Shown in pieces: positions 15,570 through 19,747 of a DNA stretch of 21,379 nt. Each line of letters begins with the position of its first letter. Position 1 is the first letter of the stretch. Below the pieces are notes generated by a model. The model saw only the letters and a list, made by a program, of their open reading frames with translations, ran no database searches and was not told the DNA's origin. The DNA is from Paludibacteraceae bacterium (GTDB taxonomy: Bacteria; Bacteroidota; Bacteroidia; Bacteroidales; Paludibacteraceae): positions 1 to 21,379 of the forward strand of contig JAEDNI010000029.1 of assembly GCA_016302585.1 (NCBI GenBank), in the 5' to 3' direction. A program made the translations under genes and the position numbers.

Positions 15570-15590
15570 CCAATAACCAATAACCAATAA
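15549..15590 (+). repeat. Heptamer array at the SGNH/MBOAT junction
   Basis: Six 7-bp units: CCAATGA, CCAATCA, then four perfect CCAATAA copies (15563-15590). The SGNH stop codon (15567-15569) lies inside. The array occupies most of the 29-bp gap before the TTG start of the MBOAT gene. Confidence 0.92.
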
Positions 15591-15598
15591 TCAACCCT

Positions 15599-17536
15599 TT
15601 GAACTTCCTCCACCACATATTGGCCTTTGATGAGAACAGTCCGCTGCTCTTCACCCAGTTTTACTTCTGGGCATTCTTCGCATTGGTTTATGCACTCTTT
15701 GCGTTGATTATCGGAAATCAAAAATCAAAAATCAAAAATCAAAAATTACACATGAGGAATGTGTACCTCATGTTCGTCAGTTGGTTCTTTTACTATAAGA
15801 CCAGCGGACTTTTCCTGCTGATCTTGGCCTTCATCACCCTATCCGACTGGCTCATCGCACGGCAGATTCACAAATCACAAATCACCCATACCTTCAGATC
15901 GTGCCGTCAGGCAAAGAATTACCAATCACCAATACCCAAAATCTTACTGGCTCTCTCGGTGACAATAGACTTGGGTCTGCTCGCATATTTCAAATACGCG
16001 TATTTCATTACGAACGCTGTGAACGATATCTTTGGTGCGGATTTCCGGGTGTTTGATATCTTCGCGTACATCGGCAACGGATTTGCGCAAGCGGGCCGAT
16101 TCTCCGTGGATACAATTATCTTGCCTGTAGGTATCTCGTTTTATATCTTCCAGGTCATTTCCTACACCGCCGATGTCTATCATCAGCGTATAGAACCGGT
16201 CAAGAACATTTTCGACTTCGGATTCTATGTGTCCTTCTTCCCGCAATTGGTAGCCGGACCTATCGTGCGTGCCGAGGAATTTATTCCGCAGCTGTACAAA
16301 CCCTTCCGTCTCAGTCGACGTGCCTTTGGTATTGCTGTCTTCTGGATTCTGAATGGCTTGGCGAAGAAAATCATCATGTCCGATTATCTCGCGGTAAACC
16401 TCATCGACCGCGTCTTTGATAATCCGCTCTTGTTCTCCGGTTTTGAGAACCTGTTTGCGCTCTTTGCATACAGTCTGCAGGTCTATGCGGACTTCTCGGG
16501 TTATACCGATATCGCGATTGGCGTAGCGATGCTGATGGGTTTCTACCTGCCGATGAACTTCAACAGCCCGTATAAGTCGCAGAATCCACAGGAGTTCTGG
16601 CGTCGCTGGCATATGTCACTTGGCCGCTGGCTCAAGACCTACCTCTATATCCCTATCGGAGGAAACAGACGCATCGGTTTCAGCACCTATCTGTGGCTCA
16701 CGATCATCGCCCTTGTCTCCGCTGCCCTTACCGGTTGGTGGCTCTGGATCCTCATCCCTGCGGCGGTGTTGATGATTGGTGTCTTTGTGTGGGACAGAAT
16801 AACTAGACAGCCTGGTATGCCTAGTACGACTAGTAAGCTTATTTACTCGAACCTCAACTCCTTCATCACGCAGGTCTTGGGTGGTCTCTGGCACGGCGCC
16901 AGTTGGAACTTCATCATCTGGGGTGGTATCAACGGTATCGGAATGATTGTCAATAAGATCTGGCGGGTGATGAACTGGCATGTACGCTTTGCGTCTATGA
17001 CGTTGCTTACCGCAGGACTAATTTTCGCCGATTACTTCACCAACCTGCCGGTATGGCGACTCTTTGCCTTCTGGGCTGCTATCGTATGGTTTGGTACAAC
17101 TATCCGCTATGTCTATTGGATTTGCGAAGGCGCGGAGAACAAACTCACCAAGGCATTAGGCACCGCTTGGGCTGTTCTACAGACCTTCACGTTCATCACC
17201 TTCACGCGTCTCTTCTTCCGTTCGTCCAGCAACCTGGATCCGGCTACAGCGAATGAAGTAGCCTGGGCAACGGCAAAAAATATGGTGAACCAGATTGGCG
17301 GCGCATGGAACAACAGCATCATCCCGGATTTCCTTTGGGAGTATCGATGGGTCGTAGCGATGTTCATTGCCGGCATGATCATTCACTGGCTACCGACGAA
17401 TTGGAAAAGACGCTATCGCTTGGCTTTCAGCGCTATGCCGATTTGGGCGATCGTGATAGCCGTTTGCCTCGCTATCATCGTCATCTATCAATTCGTCTCC
17501 GCAGAAATGCAACCGTTCATTTATTTTCAGTTCTAA
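15599..17536 (+). CDS. MBOAT-family O-acyltransferase, AlgI/DltB-like
   Basis: A 645-residue polytopic membrane protein. It carries the AlgI-type core: QFYFWAFFALVYALF near the start, GISFYIFQVISYTADVYH, FFPQLVAGPIVRAEEF, the RRWHMSLGRWLKTYLYIPIGG segment, and GGLWHGASWNFIIWGG with the conserved catalytic His. It probably moves acyl (acetyl) groups across the inner membrane for the SGNH partner encoded upstream. The start is TTG at 15599, because homologs begin with the FLHHIL..PLLFTQFYFWAFFA block, which lies upstream of the first ATG. Four short-repeat insertions are carried in frame (residues about 40-49, 90-96, 107-114 and 402-413), all outside the recognisable core motifs. The stop shares one base with the coaE start. 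Confidence 0.88.
   Translation: MNFLHHILAFDENSPLLFTQFYFWAFFALVYALFALIIGNQKSKIKNQKLHMRNVYLMFVSWFFYYKTSGLFLLILAFITLSDWLIARQIHKSQITHTFRSCRQAKNYQSPIPKILLALSVTIDLGLLAYFKYAYFITNAVNDIFGADFRVFDIFAYIGNGFAQAGRFSVDTIILPVGISFYIFQVISYTADVYHQRIEPVKNIFDFGFYVSFFPQLVAGPIVRAEEFIPQLYKPFRLSRRAFGIAVFWILNGLAKKIIMSDYLAVNLIDRVFDNPLLFSGFENLFALFAYSLQVYADFSGYTDIAIGVAMLMGFYLPMNFNSPYKSQNPQEFWRRWHMSLGRWLKTYLYIPIGGNRRIGFSTYLWLTIIALVSAALTGWWLWILIPAAVLMIGVFVWDRITRQPGMPSTTSKLIYSNLNSFITQVLGGLWHGASWNFIIWGGINGIGMIVNKIWRVMNWHVRFASMTLLTAGLIFADYFTNLPVWRLFAFWAAIVWFGTTIRYVYWICEGAENKLTKALGTAWAVLQTFTFITFTRLFFRSSSNLDPATANEVAWATAKNMVNQIGGAWNNSIIPDFLWEYRWVVAMFIAGMIIHWLPTNWKRRYRLAFSAMPIWAIVIAVCLAIIVIYQFVSAEMQPFIYFQF
15717..15744 (+). repeat. 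Heptamer array, 4 x 7 bp (MBOAT gene)
   Basis: Four perfect ATCAAAA units in 28 bp, read as NQKSKIKNQK between the first and second membrane segments. The insert is polar and lysine-rich, which fits a cytoplasmic loop. Confidence 0.92.
15866..15886 (+). repeat. Heptamer array, 3 x 7 bp (MBOAT gene)
   Basis: ATTCACA, AATCACA, AATCACC, read in frame as HKSQITH. Confidence 0.75.
15919..15939 (+). repeat. Heptamer array, 3 x 7 bp (MBOAT gene)
   Basis: TTACCAA, TCACCAA, TACCCAA, read in frame as NYQSPIP. The unit resembles the CCAATAA units at 15549-15590, so the two arrays may be related. Confidence 0.7.
16803..16838 (+). repeat. CTAG nonamer array, 4 x 9 bp (MBOAT gene)
   Basis: CTAGACAGC, CTGGTATGC, CTAGTACGA, CTAGTAAGC: the four-base head (CTAG, once CTGG) recurs exactly every 9 bp. 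It is read as RQPGMPSTTSK in a polar loop ahead of the conserved GLWHGASW block. Nonamers with the same CTAG head recur at 18744-18805. Confidence 0.85.
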
Positions 17537-18249
17537 TGAAGAGTACAGAATACAGAGTACAGAGTACAGACCAAATCAGTCTTGGTCAGACCCGGAAGCG
17601 ATCTGTCAGTGAAACGGTCTGTCAGCAGAGCGGTCTGTCAGGCGAAGCCGGTCTGTCAGGCGAAGCCGGTCTGTCAGGCGAAGCCGGTCTGCCGGCTATT
17701 ATCGGCATCACAGGAGGTATTGGAAGTGGTAAATCCACGATCGCAAACGAGCTCGCAAAGCGCGGCTACGTCGTTTATGACTGCGACCGTGAGGCCAAAC
17801 GGCTCATCGCCGAGAACCCTGACGTGCAGCAAGAGATCATCGAACTCTTAGGCGAAGAAGCGTTTATGAACGGGATGTATAATACGCAGTATGTCGCAAA
17901 GCGGGTGTTTGCGGACGAACATCTATTGGAAGCACTCAATGCCATCATTCACCCGGCAGTTGGCTTGGATATCATGAAACGCCAGCCCGATTTTGTGGAG
18001 TCCGCCATTCTCTTTGAGTCCGGCCTTAACCTCCTCTGCCATCGTATCATTGTCATCGATGCTCCGGAAGACATCCGTATCGCCCGAACCATCGCCCGCG
18101 ACTACCACGGCGATGCTTCTCCTGCCAATATCAATAAGGTTCGTGCTCGCATACACGCGCAGCACATCCCTCAAGGCGATCTCACTCTCCTCAACGACGG
18201 CCACACTCCCATCCCTGAATTAGTGGACGAGATTTTGGCTGTTTATTAG
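17536..18249 (+). CDS. coaE: Dephospho-CoA kinase with repeat-derived N-terminal extension
   Basis: A 237-residue protein. The kinase core begins near residue 54: P-loop GITGGIGSGKST, YDCDREAKRLI, HPAVGLDIMKR, VESAILFESGL and a C-terminal lid region; it phosphorylates dephospho-CoA, the last step of CoA synthesis. The core of about 185 residues is a normal length. The first 53 residues are not family sequence: they come from a 4 x 7-bp array followed by 18-bp repeats and include GLSGEA three times. The ATG at 17536 overlaps the MBOAT stop (TAATG), which favours it as the real start. A GTG or TTG closer to the P-loop cannot be excluded, in which case the repeats would be a leader. It is the last gene before the terminator at 18371. 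Confidence 0.88.
   Translation: MKSTEYRVQSTDQISLGQTRKRSVSETVCQQSGLSGEAGLSGEAGLSGEAGLPAIIGITGGIGSGKSTIANELAKRGYVVYDCDREAKRLIAENPDVQQEIIELLGEEAFMNGMYNTQYVAKRVFADEHLLEALNAIIHPAVGLDIMKRQPDFVESAILFESGLNLLCHRIIVIDAPEDIRIARTIARDYHGDASPANINKVRARIHAQHIPQGDLTLLNDGHTPIPELVDEILAVY
17541..17568 (+). repeat. Heptamer array, 4 x 7 bp (MBOAT/coaE junction)
   Basis: GAGTACA, GAATACA, GAGTACA, GAGTACA in exactly 28 bp, starting five bases after the first base of the coaE ATG. Confidence 0.9.
17599..17691 (+). repeat. 18-bp repeats in the coaE N-terminal extension
   Basis: Three perfect copies of CGGTCTGTCAGGCGAAGC (17631-17684) and a partial fourth (17685-17691). They are preceded by two degenerate 16-bp copies (17599 and 17615). 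Each full unit adds GLSGEA, so copy-number change keeps the reading frame. Confidence 0.92.
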
Positions 18250-18370
18250 TGTCCTGTTCCCGCCGGTATTCCGGTGTCCTTTGTGCATTATTCCGGCATC
18301 TTATGCCGGTAACGTTCGCCCTGCTGTCTACTCCTCGCCGCTATTCCGGAGAGCCAGTTTCGTCCATTGC
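18250..18370. other. Intergenic stretch with CCGG hairpins
   Basis: There is no gene here. ATTCCGG occurs three times (near 18268, 18289 and 18350). CCGGCAT/ATGCCGG (18293-18309) forms a perfect 7-bp hairpin with a CTT loop. It lacks a U tract, so it is not a terminator by itself, but it could stabilise the coaE mRNA 3' end. Confidence 0.5.
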
Positions 18371-18395
18371 GTCCAAATTGCATTTGGACATTTTT
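18371..18395 (+). terminator. Rho-independent terminator of the dxs-coaE operon
   Basis: GTCCAAAT (18371-18378), loop TGC, ATTTGGAC (18382-18389), one A, then TTTTT (18391-18395). The stem is a perfect 8 bp. Confidence 0.85.
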
Positions 18396-18414
18396 ACAGA
18401 AAAATCTCCCTTTT

Positions 18415-18446
18415 CTTGCATATATCATTTTTTTGTTGTACCTTTG
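18415..18446 (+). promoter_or_regulatory. Promoter of the structured RNA
   Basis: CTTG (18415-18418), 20 nt, then TACCTTTG (18439-18446). It has the same extended TTGCATATAT word as the murF-alr and dxs promoters. It lies after the operon terminator and has no gene directly downstream, so it must serve the RNA or the accessory genes behind it. Confidence 0.8.
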
Positions 18447-18452
18447 CACCCG

Positions 18453-18735
18453 CAAAGGTTTTATAACCTCGTCGCTTGCCGACGTAAAACAGCAAGGACA
18501 TAAAAAAGGCGTTTATTGACGTTGTTTGCGACTAACTGAAATCTTCGCAACATTTCATTAGAATAAAGTCCAGACAGCAAGATGAATGTCCCGTGGGTAT
18601 GTTATACATGCCACGCCCTGCTATTGGCGGGGTGGGTTTAGCATATCGGGCGTGGAATTCGGTTGTTTTTCTACTTTATTCGGGGATTGCGAAGCCCTCA
18701 GTTAGCGTGAAGAATGAACGGACTTCACGCTTTTT
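18453..18735 (+). ncRNA. Candidate structured non-coding RNA, family not recognised
   Basis: A transcript from the promoter at 18415 to the terminator ending at 18735 would be about 280 nt. It carries a long-range closing stem in three perfect segments: CTAACTGA (18532-18539) with TCAGTTAG (18698-18705), CTTCGCAA (18543-18550) with TTGCGAAG (18687-18694), and GAATAAAGT (18561-18569) with ACTTTATTC (18673-18681). Inside are a large open region, GAAT/ATTC and CCCG/CGGG pairs, a 7-bp hairpin (18596-18612) and an 8-bp GC-rich hairpin (18614-18634). The 5' part has two small hairpins (18456-18469, 18470-18484). The rod shape with a central bubble is reminiscent of 6S RNA, but I cannot assign a family. 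RNase P, tmRNA and SRP RNA signatures are absent. It could instead be a long attenuated leader of the nuclease gene. Confidence 0.65.
18705..18735 (+). terminator. Rho-independent terminator closing the structured RNA
   Basis: GCGTGAAG (18705-18712), a 10-nt loop, CTTCACGC (18723-18730), then TTTTT. The stem is a perfect 8 bp and begins on the last base of the RNA's closing stem. Confidence 0.88.
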
Positions 18736-18743
18736 GTGTATAT

Positions 18744-18805
18744 CCTAAAAATCTAGGACTTCTAGAATATCTAGGATAGCGCAGCGGTCTAGGAAACTAG
18801 TTAAC
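18744..18805 (+). repeat. CTAG nonamer array upstream of the nuclease gene
   Basis: CTAG heads at 18753, 18762, 18771, 18789 and 18797, spaced 9, 9, 18 and 8 bp. The 9-bp units (CTAGGACTT, CTAGAATAT, CTAGGATAG and others) are degenerate. TATCCTA and TAGGATA at the ends of the best part also form an inverted repeat, and TTCTAGAA is palindromic. The array lies between the RNA terminator and the nuclease gene, where an operator or promoter would be expected. No consensus promoter is evident there. Confidence 0.7.
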
Positions 18806-18819
18806 TATATAACGGAGAA

Positions 18820-18849
18820 TGCCTCCTGCCAAATAGTAAATTGGAGGCA
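18820..18849 (+). promoter_or_regulatory. Hairpin 20 bp before the nuclease start codon
   Basis: TGCCTCC (18820-18826) and GGAGGCA (18843-18849) pair perfectly. CCAA/TTGG inside offers a competing stem. Its position right before the ATG at 18870 suggests it may affect translation or mRNA stability of the nuclease. The effect is inferred only. Confidence 0.5.
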
Positions 18850-18869
18850 AAACTAAAAATCTAAGTATT

Positions 18870-19742
18870 ATGATTCAATCAGTTGACAAATTAGATTACA
18901 TGGAGCGTCTGTTTGCTACGCTTCATGCAAAACGAACAGAATTGTATGTCATTTCCGGAATATGGCATCGACTTAATCGTACAGACGTAAAGTTCGTTAT
19001 ACAACAGCCAGTTTTTTTACCATCGGGCAATTATGCTTTGGCCGACTTGTATCTTCCCCAATTAAATATTTGGATAGAAATTAATGAACTGTATCACAAA
19101 GCCAAAAAGGCAGCCGATGATAAGCGAAATATGGATATACAAATAACAACGAAAGGAGAACAACACATCATCTACCAATACGATTCTACTGGAAGTTCTG
19201 ATTTTGATATTGATGACTTGAATTATCAAATAGATCTGATTGTGGCTCATATTCGGCTTAAAATAGCTAAGTTAGGAGAGAATTTCATTCCTTGGGATGA
19301 TAACTATGCTATTAGAAAGAAGCATTTATGCAAAAAGGAATATCTGACATTCAAATCTATTGATCAGATTGCAAAGATTTTCAATGCCCCCATACGTAAG
19401 AGAGGTTTCCTTAGACCTGGCGGTTTTGCGTTAAATGGCGGATATGTAGTTTGGACACCCAATACTAATAATAATACTTGGAAGAATATACTTAACAATA
19501 CAGAAGATGAAATTATTGAATATAAGATTGACAAAGCAACAGGAGGAGTTGATAGAGCTGCTACACAAACTGGATTTGACCAAGCGGAAAAAAGAATAGT
19601 CTTCTGCAAATACAAAGATTTCCTTGGGAACAAGGACTATAAATATATTGGCGTTTTTGTGTTTGACGGATTTGATGCCAATGGAGCCCGAAAATGGAAA
19701 AAGATAAGAGACTGCATAGATATTACCAACTTAATTTATTAA
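18870..19742 (+). CDS. AbaSI/PvuRts1I-family modification-dependent restriction endonuclease
   Basis: A 290-residue protein. The N-terminal half has the Vsr-like PD-(D/E)XK pattern of AbaSI: ELYVISGIWHRL (residues 24-35), KFVIQQ (41-46), then D59 in ALADLYLPQLN, and E70, E73 and H76 in IEINELYH. The C-terminal half (about 155-290), with FNAPIRKRGF, PGGFALNGGYVVWTP and YIGVFVFDGF, fits the SRA-like base-flipping domain of the same family. AbaSI and PvuRts1I cut DNA at a distance from 5-hydroxymethyl- or glucosyl-hydroxymethylcytosine and restrict phages with such bases, so this is probably a standalone type IV defence enzyme needing no methylase. The match is from recalled motifs, not an alignment. 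The gene is visibly more AT-rich than its neighbours to the left, suggesting transfer. The ATG at 18870 is preferred; M11 is an alternative. Confidence 0.8.
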   Translation: MIQSVDKLDYMERLFATLHAKRTELYVISGIWHRLNRTDVKFVIQQPVFLPSGNYALADLYLPQLNIWIEINELYHKAKKAADDKRNMDIQITTKGEQHIIYQYDSTGSSDFDIDDLNYQIDLIVAHIRLKIAKLGENFIPWDDNYAIRKKHLCKKEYLTFKSIDQIAKIFNAPIRKRGFLRPGGFALNGGYVVWTPNTNNNTWKNILNNTEDEIIEYKIDKATGGVDRAATQTGFDQAEKRIVFCKYKDFLGNKDYKYIGVFVFDGFDANGARKWKKIRDCIDITNLIY

Positions 19743-19747
19743 TAACA

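Noticed and set aside
17305..17535. Longer N-terminal frame for CoaE reaching back into the MBOAT gene
   Set aside because: This part is a shadow of the well-supported MBOAT frame. The ATG at 17536 overlapping its stop is the natural start.
18453..18735. RNase P RNA, tmRNA, SRP RNA or retron RNA
   Set aside because: AAAGTCC at 18565 recalls the RNase P motif, but its GAGGAAAG and ACAGAA partners are missing. There is no tRNA-like end for tmRNA and no SRP GGAA tetraloop domain. No reverse transcriptase lies nearby.
18608..18748. A 46-codon open frame (starting MPRPAIGGVG) running through the structured RNA
   Set aside because: It spans the 3' arm of all three long-range stems and the terminator hairpin, has no leader signal and is explained better as a by-product of RNA sequence. 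Automated annotation might still call it a protein.
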